Of a DNA stretch of 64,000 nt, positions 46,152 through 57,252 are shown piece after piece. This DNA comes from Pardosa pseudoannulata (taxonomy: Eukaryota > Arthropoda > Arachnida > Araneae > Lycosidae). The position numbers were made by a program, and so were the translations under genes. How positions within the stretch are numbered: the stretch's first letter is position 1; each line of letters opens with the position of its first letter. The stretch lies in assembly GCA_032207245.1 (NCBI GenBank), contig CM063510.1:159120847-159184846 (forward strand), written 5' to 3'. The notes beneath the pieces were generated by a model. That model saw only the letters and a program-made list of their open reading frames with translations. It did not search any database and was not told the origin of the DNA.

Positions 46152-49100
46152 GTAATTTTGTAACATTAAATTGTTTTAATCATCGCTTTAAAATTAAGAA
46201 TTTGATGTTTATGAGTTGATTAATTTGCTTCGCTTTTTATGGAAATAATACATTAGTTATTGAGGAGCGTTTGTAATAACTTTTCTCATGGGAGTAACTA
46301 TTTGTTTTACTAGCGTTTAAAAATTTCATATTTACTGTGGTCGAGATCTTCATTTAAAAACTCTGATCTTGAAGTAATTTTTTTGCTTTTTTTAAAATTT
46401 CAAAGTAGCTCATTCTTTTAGGAGCCTTTTTGATGTATTCTTTTATGTCTTTACAATTGATTCTTGTTTTTTTTCTTAGGAAAAAAATGCAAACTTTTCA
46501 TGTGTACTAATATTGTGTATTTTTCACTTATATGATCGTTTTAAAGATAAATAGATGATTTAAGAAAATTTAAATAACGGGAAAATTGAGTACGAATATC
46601 TCATGTAATTTTTTATGCATGGTTGATTGTATTAAAATGTTTGAAGTTTCCTTAACAAATTCAGTTCATTCTCTTTATTTTATATACGTTTGATAAACAA
46701 AAGACAAATTTTATGTATTTAAGTATTCATCAACAAGGAAATAGATCAAATACTTCTGTGTATTGTGCAATAGGGTTGATTAAATTTGATAACATAAAAT
46801 GAATGGAAATCTTTGCTTGTTATTTGATTCATGTATTTACATTTATAATTAATTTAGTGTAATTTTTAAAAAGAATTTTCTCACTCTCCCAAATGCTACT
46901 TGTGTATAACCAAAAATTGCATAATAATAATAGTAATATATTTATTTCCTGTATATTCACAAGGATAAATAAAGTAAATATTTTATGTATAGAGATCTTT
47001 TAACTCTAAAACACTACCCTATTTTCCTCAAACAATATTATTGTTAAACCTAGCCAGATAACTTTAATGAAATGCATTGTAAAGCAAAAAAAGGCAAGTA
47101 ATAAATAACTTCATTTTAAAAATGGATTTACTGCACTTATTAGTTATTTATACCTTTTAACATTTTAATTTTTACTTACAAAATCCAAGGTAGCAAGGAC
47201 AGTATTTTGAAATTAAATTTTTAATTAGTGATTTAAATTTCAGGCATTGCTACAATTTTTTTTTTTTTTTAAGAAGCATGTTGATTTATGTATATTTGTA
47301 AGCATATGTTAATAATATTAATAATTTATACAAAAATTTTCTTAATAGGAATTAGTCAAACTTTTCAAACGCCGTCTGGAGAACTGGCGAGAAGTATTAA
47401 CTCATCTTAATGCATTGATTACTTGGGAAAAGCCATATTATCCGGGTATTATAACTGGAGTTGTAACATTAATTTTCATGTAAGTACAGAAAATTTTAAA
47501 TAACAGATGCTATGACTATGTAGTATTTGACTCTTAAAAATTATGAAAGATATTGTTTTATCAGTAACTATTTATAGTAATCATTCCTATTTTGATTGTT
47601 TGGTTGGTTTATTTGGAGTACTATGGTCTACTTTATTCCCACATTAAAGCTAATGAGACCAGGATCTACTGCTTAAAGCTGAACTTTGAAAGCTTGTGAC
47701 AACTTCATTGTTCTCGAGTGAAGAGGTAGCATGAGGAAGGGTCCCAGTCACGATAAAATTGGAAATTACTTTTATTCTTTTTGGAGTAAATATGGTTATA
47801 TATACAATGGGATTCTAATTCTCTCCAAAACAAGTAGAAATGTAGAGAATTTTTGGTTGGCACTGAATTGCTACAATGATCACAGTGGTGAAAATAAAAG
47901 ATTAAATAATCTCACAAATGGGGAGGCTCTTCCAGGGTGCAATGTAACTGAATCTATCCTTTTTCGGTATCTGAGACCCTGCCATTCCTTATATGAGCAA
48001 ACTTCACGAGTCTCCCAAACGCAACCACTATAAAGCTGGCTCCGGTCGAAAGACGCGATAGCCTCCATGAGGTCAAAGCACCTACGTAAAAAAAAAAAAA
48101 GTCAAAAAGCCCTGAGTCGCAAAATTCTAGGCTTTTTATACCTGGGGATCAGTTACGGTCCCACCAACCATATTTTGGTCAGTTACGATTCAAGTTACCT
48201 GAGAACTCCAGCTAAGGTTACAGCCAGTTTTTTTAGCTGAATTCTCTTTTGCTAGCTGTCCCAATTCCGGAATTCCCGAGGATTCATTAACATGACTGAT
48301 CAAGAGTGTAACACCTATTCAATCCAACTGTCAACATCCCAGACTCTGCGATGCCACACTATTGTAAACTGGTAAACAGGTGGGATTTCTGATCAGCTGA
48401 TTTGGTGCGTGCTATGAACAAAGGGAGAGTCTTCACAACCTATAAACATCCTTGCCAGCAGTGAGATTCGATTTCTTGAACTCTGTTACCAAAGAGCAAT
48501 GCTCTACCCATTCAGCCATTCTTATTATATATATAATACTAATAGTGCTTGGTGGATTTAAAGTAAAAATTATTATTCTAAGAATTAGTTTTTAATAATA
48601 GTCAATAGCAATTTAAAGATTAATTAAATTTTAAAACATTTCAATTTATACCTCTATTTAATAAATTATAAAATTGATCTTGTTTTCATTTGATTTATAT
48701 TAACTATATTATTTACAATTTGAAATTAATGTTTTTATGAAAATAACTAAGCTAACAAGTTTAAAAATCAGTAGTGTTATTTATAAATACCAAAAAAAGA
48801 AAAAAAGGATATTATGGGTTTAATCAAATTAATAGAACATATATTTTTCCAATGTAATATTCATAGTAAATTTTTTTTTCCAGTTAAGATTTTCAAACAT
48901 ATGTGCAGTTTTCTTCTTTCTCTCCCTGTTTTAAGAGTTACCAGTTTGATTTTTTTTCACCTCAAGCCTATTTACTTTTACATATGTAATACATACCTAT
49001 AACGATTATATGGTATGAGAGTCTTTTGTTTAATATAGTTTACTATCCATTTGGGAAAGAAATTTAAATTTATCAATAATTTTTTGCTAAAATGTTATTG

Positions 49101-52100
49101 TATTCAATTTTATTAAGGGAATTTGCAGTAAACTAGTCATGTTTTTAAGTGGTTATTTTCTAGTAACAATCAGTACAATAAGTGTAGTCTTAGTCTTTTA
49201 AAGTCATTTCATTAATTTTTTCTAAAAAGCAAAATCTTTAAGTATGTTACTTTATATTTCAGATTGTTATGGTATTTCGACCCATCTGTTTTAACTACTC
49301 TGTCCATATTTGGTATCATTGCTTGTGTTTTGGATTATGTTGTTCCTATTTTGAGTGCAAGCTTTTTTGATTCCAGTAAATGGTATGTATAAATTGTAAT
49401 TACATGTTTATATTTTTAAAAATTGCAAGGGAAGCGAAATAATATACTAAACATACCTATTATAAAGTAAACTGCTTTTCACAAATTATTTATATTGCAA
49501 CAGTCAACAGTAGATGCAAAATACCAAATAAACAATTTGTTGACTGCGTCTACCCTCATATAAAGTAAAGCTATTGCACTATGATTTTTTGTGTTCAATT
49601 TGACATTTTTAAAACAAAAATCATGAAATTTTGATACTGTTTTTAATAATGACAAGTAAAGCTAATAATAATTATTTTTAAACTTTTACACAAAATTCAA
49701 AGTGTAGGAGTTTTTCTTTGACCCTGTTTCTTCCATATCCATCTAAATAAGTGTTATGTTATTTAAATTTGTGTAAAACTTAAAGTTCTTTGTATAAGAA
49801 TATTTATTAAAAATAAAGTTTTATTTGTTATTTAAGTAAAAATGTGCAAAATTTTATGTTTTCCACTTTAAAATCTCAAATGAACAGGAAAATCTTAGAG
49901 TACATGTTTTACTTTGACTATATGCATCAGCCATCATATGGTTTCATGTTTAGATATATTTGAATAAGGCATTTCCTGTTCAGACAGGCAGCAAGATGGC
50001 CTGCTTGTGTTAATTAATATTAGATTTTCACCATCACCATAAATGTAATAAAAAGTTAAATTTGGTTTTTTGAAGAAATTTTTTCAAAAATTTAAAGTAA
50101 AGAATAAGCTTGTGTGTGCGAAACACAACTTTATTTATTTTGATGATGTGGGTTGTCTAATGTATTTACCTTTGGATGGTGGACAGTCATTGTAGTTAAA
50201 AAAAATTATATTAATTAGCATTATTATTGAAAATAGGGCATTTAAATATAAACATAACTATTCTAACAATACATTCTGGGTTTTGTTACTTGTTTAGAAA
50301 GTAATATGAGCAAATTTATTTTCATAAATAATAAAAATGTATCACTGTATGGCAGAGTTGCAAAAAACCTGGGTTTTTTAACAAAAACCCAACCTGGGTG
50401 GGTTTTTCTGGGTTTTATTGGATTCCACTAGTCATAACTAGTCCTTGTACTACGCCTACTACATACTTTCTGATAACAACCCCTAAGTTCTTGGAAAGCA
50501 CATGCTATCTATTTACTTATTTACTTATTGGTATTACTGTGCTGACTGATTCTAAATTCTCCTGTCTTTGGAATATAGGTTTTAAAAGAAGTGAAAAAAA
50601 ATGATTTAAATCAATGATTTTTTCAAAAAAATCAACTGATTTAAATCATGCCAACCCTGAATGCATTCATATTCTTTTTAAAAGCTTGGTTTGTCTTTAT
50701 ATTAAACCAAAGAGCAGTGTTACCTTTACCAGCATGCAGTTAATTATAATTTCATGTATAAAAAAATAAAATTGCCTTACAGTTGCATAATTTCAAATTA
50801 AATTTTAGATACTACTATTACAAAATTCTTATGCTCATTAAAAACTTAAATTTTTTTTAAAGTTTTTTTTTTCTTTTTTAAAGAGTCCTTAAAGCTCATT
50901 ATCATGTTGGTCCTTAATTTTTAGACAAACTAATAACTTTTTAACAGCAGTTTAACTTGAAATTGTTAAAAGGGAAAATTGAGTGTCATCATCAAGAAAT
51001 TAAATTGTGTGACCTCATCACAAAAGAAAGCTTCAATAAGATATTTTGATTGTGTGATTTTAGGACTTTTTATAATAGAAGATATTGAGAAAATTTTATG
51101 AAAGATCAAAACATTAAAGCATTCTAAGTTTTTTCATGTATCAATAAATAGTATATCTGGCAATTAGAGGCTTATTAAGCTTTACAAACTAATTTAAGGA
51201 GTTTGTAATGAGCAGGCAATATTTGTTTGGAACTGCAGATTAGCAGACATTGGTAGTTGGGGACTTTATATTTTAAATAGTTCTTTTAAAATAGAGGGCC
51301 ATTAGGTATTGCTTCAATGTTAGTTGATTGAATTGGTTATTTAAAAGTCCAACTGCAAGTAAAGACAATTTTATATTAAAAAAAAAATTCTGTAAAAAAT
51401 TTTTTTTTAATTAAGGGAGGTAGTCAAAATTATAAATGTAGATAAGTTTTTGTCAATCATATATTTTTTTTTTTTTTAGAGAGAGATCCTTAAAAAAGTC
51501 AAGATTGTTTAAAACTGGTTAATTTTTACTTTCAAAAACCTGTATGAACCCTGGATTGTGGAACTGTATTAAATTTGTTGAATCACAAATCAAACTTTAA
51601 AGCAAGATTGTTTTATAGGCTTCTAATTAATAATACCATTTCATCTATTTATTCATGTGATTGTGTTTACAAGATTGATTAAATAGCTTTTGATTTGTTG
51701 CAACATTATTTATAAATCATATTTGTAATATAATGTAAATTTATATATATTTTTTTATTTTTAAGGACTGGAGCTCGAGAGCGAAAGTATGAAGAAATAT
51801 GCTATGAACTTGTAACTGTGTACATTCGCATGAAAACCATATGGGATTCAACTCGTCAAATTAAGGAAACTAAACCTTATGTTGTGAGCACTATTTTTAC
51901 TATATTTTAAGATACTAAAAGATTTTAGTTAAAATGAAATTTTTATATGAACAGGTCTTTTGTATGTTGGTAGGGAATGTTAGAAGTGGGAATATTTGGT
52001 AACAAATAGTAGGTGGCTTAAAGTTTTATATTTCCGTTACCATATGCCTTTTCTTACCATTTGATTATTTGTGAAATTTGTTTGATTAAAATGTTCTACT

Positions 52101-52437
52101 TTAAGGCAGAATTAAGATATATTTCATGTTATGTAATTCATAGGAGAAAAAAAAAGTAGAGTAAAATGATTTTATATCTATACAACTTCAAAATAAAAAA
52201 ATTTTTAGTACTCAAGTTTATTTAAAAAAATGAAATCACATTGTATATTATGTGTGCATTTTTACAGATTTTTAATACTTAACTTTAGTTGTTTAGATAA
52301 TAGTGACAATGATTGTTAAATGCTCCTCCTTCATTGCTTTTTAGCTTATTTGTTTTTAACGTGTTTACTTTTTGTGTGTGTTTTTGTATTATCTGCTTAC
52401 CATTTTTCGGATTTTACAATTTTGTTATGAGGAAATT

Positions 52438-52479
<42 letters not shown>

Positions 52480-54246
52480 TATTTTATAGGCATCCTAGGG
52501 ACACTTACCATGACTGCTTGGATTGGAAATCTGATAAATAACCTTTTCTTAACATACTTGATTGGTAAGATTTACAAAGCTTTAAATCATATGTATATAA
52601 TAAAATTTATAGCTAGTAAACAAATAGGCTATTTTTTTTAACTAATTGTTCAGAAAATCTACTTATTTTTTATTTTAGATTAAGTAGTATGGAACAATTA
52701 TTGTAGTCTGATTTATTTATAACACTTATTTTCTTCACAACAGTAATTATGTAGCATAACTTAGATGTATCTTCTTCATTTTTGTATAAATTATCAACCC
52801 TAAAATGCTACTTTAAAAGGAAAAAAAAAAAAAAAACTTGTAGGACTGATAACCATTTGTCTCCTAGAGGTATTTGGCATAAACATGCTTAAAATCTATT
52901 TTAACGGCTAATTGGGACAAACTTACACTATTTACAGACATTTTAATGATTTGTTCTTCAGGGCAACAGGTATAATTTATTTCTTTTCACAGCAGTCTGT
53001 TCTTTATGCATGTTAGCTTGATGTTATTTGTTACATAACAGTCGAAACTAAACTTGACTGTTATGAGACATAATAGTCTATAATCACATGAACACAACCT
53101 CCAAATTATTCAAAATGAATGTTTTAAATTTTTAAAAATTGTCAGCTCATATTATAAAACTGCCATACAGCATGCATTATTGCAAAACAAAATACATGAA
53201 CTTAGTAAAATTGAATGAAAAGGAATACAGCATAAGAACAAGTGCAGCTTCATGTAACCCAGAGTCAAAATTTCACTAATCGATTTTTTATTATTTGGTT
53301 TACAAAGAAAATTTTAAATTACTACTACCAGAATTATTCAATCACTCAATAAGAAACTAAGTAGACAACTTATAATTTAGTTTTAAATATGGATGTTGCA
53401 ATACAAATTTTATACAAACATAAATTGAACGTTTTAAAATAAGGATAAAGAAATAAAAACATACTATAGCAGGTAAAAATTAAAAATTTGTTTATGACAA
53501 TTCTTGTTGCCAGAAGCAAAAATTTGATATCACTTTAAACAAATAACAATCTAATTTAAGATTTGAAAAAAATTCATAGTTTCCCATAGTGTCCTGAACC
53601 ACTGTATTAATTTTTATACCTGTAAGTTTATCATTTATGTGTAATCATGCTTACACACTACTTATTAAATTTGATTAGAATGATATTAATATGTATTAGA
53701 TTTGATTTCTATTGAAAAAGAAACAGACTCTAATTTAGTCTGTCTCTATTATAAATAATAAACATATTTATAGTAATTTGATGACATTAAATTGTATTAG
53801 AAATTTTTCTGTAATGAAAGCTTGTTTACTAGATTAAAAATATCACAAGAATTTACTTGATAGATTGAATTTATTTAATTAATTACACTTGTAAGTATCT
53901 AAATTGATTGTGTAATTTGAATACCTATTACAATATGGTTTAAACGAACTAAAAACAAGGTTTTGATTATATTTGTTTCAATGACTGTAAGCTAATATAA
54001 ATCGCACATATTTTTTTTAATAAATTATTTTCTTAAATTGTGATTATTCTACTAAGTACTACATAATCGTTGCATTTGAGTTGTATATTTATGAAAATTT
54101 TAAAGTAAAATTCTTTTCCTTTTGTAGCACTTTTTGCATCTCTGCTGCCTGGTATTAAATCACACAATCTAGTTCAACAGAATGTTTCAACAGTCATGGC
54201 ACTGATCAAAGGAATAACCAGTGGTCAATCTAAAAAGAAGAAATGA
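46095..54246 (+). CDS. ARL6IP1: ARL6-interacting protein 1, six exons
   Basis: Exons 46095-46151, 47349-47479, 49263-49382, 51766-51883, 52480-52564 and 54128-54246 join in frame to 209 residues (human protein 203). ARL6IP1 is a reticulon-like ER protein with two membrane hairpins that bend ER tubules; it also binds ARL6 and resists ER-stress apoptosis. Visible here: cytosolic N-terminus; LITWEKPYYPG (43-53); hydrophobic segments at about 51-66 and 73-93 (first hairpin); a soluble linker RERKYEEICYELV (107-119); hydrophobic segments at about 143-158 and 161-180 (second hairpin); and the C-terminal tail QSKKKK, which fits a KKXX ER-retrieval signal. ATG 46095 is followed at once by a second ATG (46098); either may start, the choice changing one residue. 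All introns have GT..AG ends. Confidence 0.96.
47349..47479 (+). CDS. ARL6IP1: ARL6IP1 exon 2
   Basis: The acceptor is cttaatag at 47348 and the donor gtaagt at 47480. It encodes residues 20-62, LVKLFKRRLENWREVL through the start of the first membrane segment. Confidence 0.95.
47600..48530 (-). mobile_element. tRNA-derived SINE, copy 3, split by an insertion
   Basis: The SINE body (tttggagtactatggtctac..gcttaaagctgaact) lies at 47600-47698, and the tRNA-like head (gtgagattcgatttcttgaa..ctctacccattcagcca) at 48455-48525. The 731 bp between (47704-48434) is an insertion in ARL6IP1 intron 2, flanked by ACAAC on both sides (47699-47703, 48435-48439). The inserted piece is not recognised; it has a plus-strand open frame at 47731-48033 without known domain. 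Confidence 0.65.
49263..49382 (+). CDS. ARL6IP1: ARL6IP1 exon 3
   Basis: The acceptor is tatatttcag at 49262 and the donor gtatgt at 49383. It encodes residues 63-102, including LLWYFDPSVLTTLSIFG and the second hydrophobic arm ending VVPIL. Confidence 0.96.
50353..50659. mobile_element. hAT-like MITE with mixed ends
   Basis: It begins cagagttgcaaaaaacctgg (like 42426-43374) and ends catgccaaccctg, whose reverse complement CAGGGTTGGCATG is also a hAT-type terminus, preceded by a gatttaaatca-type foldback. The flanking 8-mers differ (ctgtatgg / aatgcatt), so the boundaries or history are uncertain. Confidence 0.6.
51766..51883 (+). CDS. ARL6IP1: ARL6IP1 exon 4
   Basis: The acceptor is tttttaag at 51765; the donor is gtgagc at 51884 (an alternative gttgtg three bases earlier is less likely). 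It encodes residues 103-142, the conserved linker with YEEICYEL and a cytosolic helix ending KETKPYV. Confidence 0.94.
52441..52477. repeat. T37 homopolymer forming the exon 5 acceptor
   Basis: 37 Ts directly precede the AG acceptor of ARL6IP1 exon 5, acting as its polypyrimidine tract. Confidence 0.95.
52480..52564 (+). CDS. ARL6IP1: ARL6IP1 exon 5
   Basis: It is preceded by 37 uninterrupted Ts and AG (52441-52479), with donor gtaaga at 52565. It encodes residues 143-170, YFIGILGTLTMTAWIGNLI and following, which forms most of the second membrane hairpin. Confidence 0.94.
54128..54246 (+). CDS. ARL6IP1: ARL6IP1 exon 6 (terminal)
   Basis: The acceptor is cttttgtag at 54127 and the stop TGA at 54244-54246. 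It encodes residues 171-209, with LLPGIKSHN and the basic KKKK end. Confidence 0.95.
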
Positions 54247-55405
54247 GATTATTAAATCATTCAACATGCCCTCTAGTATGCACTTGAACATTTTCTTTGT
54301 AATTAAAATGCATTTACTGTTGAGATTAGCAACGAACAACTAGGTTGTAGTCAGAGTAGTGAGATTTTTTTTTCCACCTTTCTGTATTATAGCTTATCAT
54401 TGATATTCTTCACTGTGATCATTATGAATCTACACTGTGTTTGATAAATGCCAAATATTTGCCAAGTCTTTGCATGCGGAACAATTTGAGCTGTGGCTGA
54501 GCTAAAAAGAAGAAAAAAAGACTTTGCACTCACAACATTCAAACATTTCAGATTGTTTCATCATACTTTTTCCTGTATTATATTTGTTTGAATATTAAAG
54601 CTAAGCTTTTAAGATAAAAAAAAATTCTCAAGTATTCTATATTTATTCTTTCAGATTTATTGTTTATAAATGAGCAGTACAATAGTAAAAATATTTATAT
54701 TAATGATACAAATTTATAGATGACAGATATAGAAATACAGGTTACTACTTATATTGCATTGCCATTTCTTATTTTCTGACTTATTTTATCAATTAGTTAG
54801 TCTTAACTTTTTAAAATACTTTACATTAAATATTAATTATAGAGCCTTTTATTTTTAATATTCCTTCAAGGAAATTATCCATATAGATAACAGTATAGTT
54901 TATTAAAAACTTTTCCACTAGTAGAACTTTTAATAAAACAATTTTCCTGTTTAAAATAATTTAATGACATTTTTAAACTTAGCGTACATTTAATCTAATG
55001 GCTTATTCTCTTCTGTCACTGACTATAATGATATAAAAATTACTAACAAGTTAAATAATTGGCTTGTTAAAAATTTGTATAACAGTATTTATCTTTTGTT
55101 TTCTAATATTTTAAACTTTAATAAAATGTAAAGGAACCTTCAAATACCATGAAGGTTTATTACTACCAATCTTCTATTTTTCATTATTTGAAAAAAAAAA
55201 AAAAGAAAAAGAAAAAAAAAATCTTTTTTCACCTATTGTGCTACATTTCTGTAAGCATTCATATTAAGATTTGTGTAAAAGTAGGCCAGTAGTACCATTG
55301 AAAGTAATTTTTGTATCATGGATCATACATAATATTTTGTAAATAATTGTAATTTTGTATCATTTGTGTTAAGTTATTTCAAATAAAACATTAATTTTTA
55401 TGTAT
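54247..55405 (+). other. ARL6IP1 3' UTR (probable)
   Basis: AT-rich non-coding sequence follows the stop. A clear AATAAA lies at about 55383; an earlier one near 55121 (aataaaatg) could give a shorter transcript. The end is inferred from the signal only. Confidence 0.5.
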
Positions 55406-56061
55406 AGAAAAATGGATTCTTTACTCTTGTTGGTATTAAAGATGGAGGAGTTACTCAGTCATGTTTAATTGGTGTCCAAGATAAAAAAAAAGGATGAAAA
55501 TTAGTTGTTGAAATATTTTGGGTCATATTAACTTAATTTAAAATAGGACTGTTGTTGGCTGTATGGGATTGAAAGACAAGTATAATACTTGAGATTATGC
55601 ATTTTATTTACTTTTAGTTTTTTTTTCTCCAAATTGGGGATTATGCTGTATAGGTCTTAATTAAAATACTAATCTTCAGTAACATTGTTTTTGGTCGTTG
55701 ATCCCATCGCACATGTACATAATTTTTTTTCAGAAATTCATTAATGTGTTGCATAAAATTCATTTATTATTAATGGACAATAAACTGCCATCCACTGTAA
55801 ATTTTATAAAACTGTTTAGCCTGAGTTCTTCCTCAAACTAACTTCATCTGTACCTATCCCATAAGATATGTATTAAAAGTTCCTTATCTTTGACACTTCT
55901 AATGGAGCTTTTTCAAAAATTTTTGCCATGGCTTTCCAGGGCACTATTAGCTATTGTGTTACTTAAGAATCCTGGATATAGATTAGAGGTTCCCAACCTT
56001 TTCTATACCACTTCCTCCTTTACAAAAATATTTTCTAACACCTCCTCTTTCATTATAACTA

Positions 56062-56232
56062 ATTGGATTGGATTTGGAGTGCTACGGTCTACTTTTTGCA
56101 ACACAAGGGCTAATGAGACCGGGACCTACTGCTTAAAGCCAATTCCAAACAGCTACGAACATCCATGCCATAGTGGGATTTGAACCCACGAACTCTGGTT
56201 CCGAAGGTCAGCACCCTAACCATTCGGCCAAA
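56062..56232 (-). mobile_element. tRNA-derived SINE, copy 4 (best preserved head)
   Basis: The minus strand starts near 56231 with tggccgaatggttagggtgc (A-box-like), then gttcgtgggttcaaatccca (B box), then the family body ending in ccgtagcactccaaatccaa. It is a SINE rather than a tRNA gene because the same non-tRNA body follows the head in four places. Confidence 0.82.
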
Positions 56233-57234
56233 AGATGGTGGAAGATGATGATTGATTGGCTAATGTGTTATGGCCCCTGACAAAGTCCATTTTACACTCT
56301 GAGGATCTACTTCCATAATGGCAGAATTTGGGCTACTAATTATAACTAATTATACTAAATATCAAAATGCTGCATTTTATGTATACCTATTTTATTTTTC
56401 TGTTTATCTATTAAGAATTACAAAGTAAAAATTAATTAAAATAGTCATCAAATGTAGCAAAAATTATTTAAAATCAATAAAATATTTTTAAAAAATTAAT
56501 GAGATTATTGAGGCTGGTAGAATTTTCTCAATTTAATGGCTAATCCAATTTTGTTAGCATAATAAAAGCTTTAGATACCTAGATAAAATGATTATTTATG
56601 AAATAGTGATTGTCATTAGTTATTTATTCATATATAGATCCAGTGGTATGCATTAATTTTCTTTTATTAATGGCAGGGTACTCAAATTATATGCTGTAGG
56701 AAACCTAAATATATCTTATATTAACAGCATTAAAATTTATTTACCTTTTTAGTAGAGTTAAATCAAAACATGTACAGTTCTTTCACAAATGCAATCTCAA
56801 AATGTACTATTCATAATCTATTATCTAATTCCGTAATACTATTAGACGGTTTGTTGAATATTTTTAAATAATAGATTTCATCTTAATTTCCTCTCTATGT
56901 CAACTGAATCTTGTTATTAGATGGTCTGTTTAACCTCAATTAAGGGAAACATAAAAGAATATTTTAAATTAATTTTTTTTTAATTGTGTAAAAGAATTGA
57001 TGACATTATACTTATTCTAAAGTCTATGGTTTATATACTTTGTCATGAGAAGATTAAAAATTTTAAAATGAAACTTGTGGACAATGCTTGCCATTTCCAT
57101 TTAAATATATCTTTTTTATGATTTTTTAAAATAACACTTTTAAAAATCTTTTTGTAAATACTATTGCAACCACACATGTAGTTAATAATAATATTAAATG
57201 AGCTATTGTGCATCTACTAAACTTTAAAGTATAT

Positions 57235-57252
57235 ATGTGTGTGTGTGTGTGT
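57235..57252. repeat. (GT)n microsatellite
   Basis: About nine GT units. Confidence 0.9.

Noticed and set aside
56160..56232. Possible tRNA gene on the minus strand (A box and B box visible)
   Set aside because: The same non-tRNA body follows the head at four loci, so it is a SINE head; no proper acceptor stem is seen.
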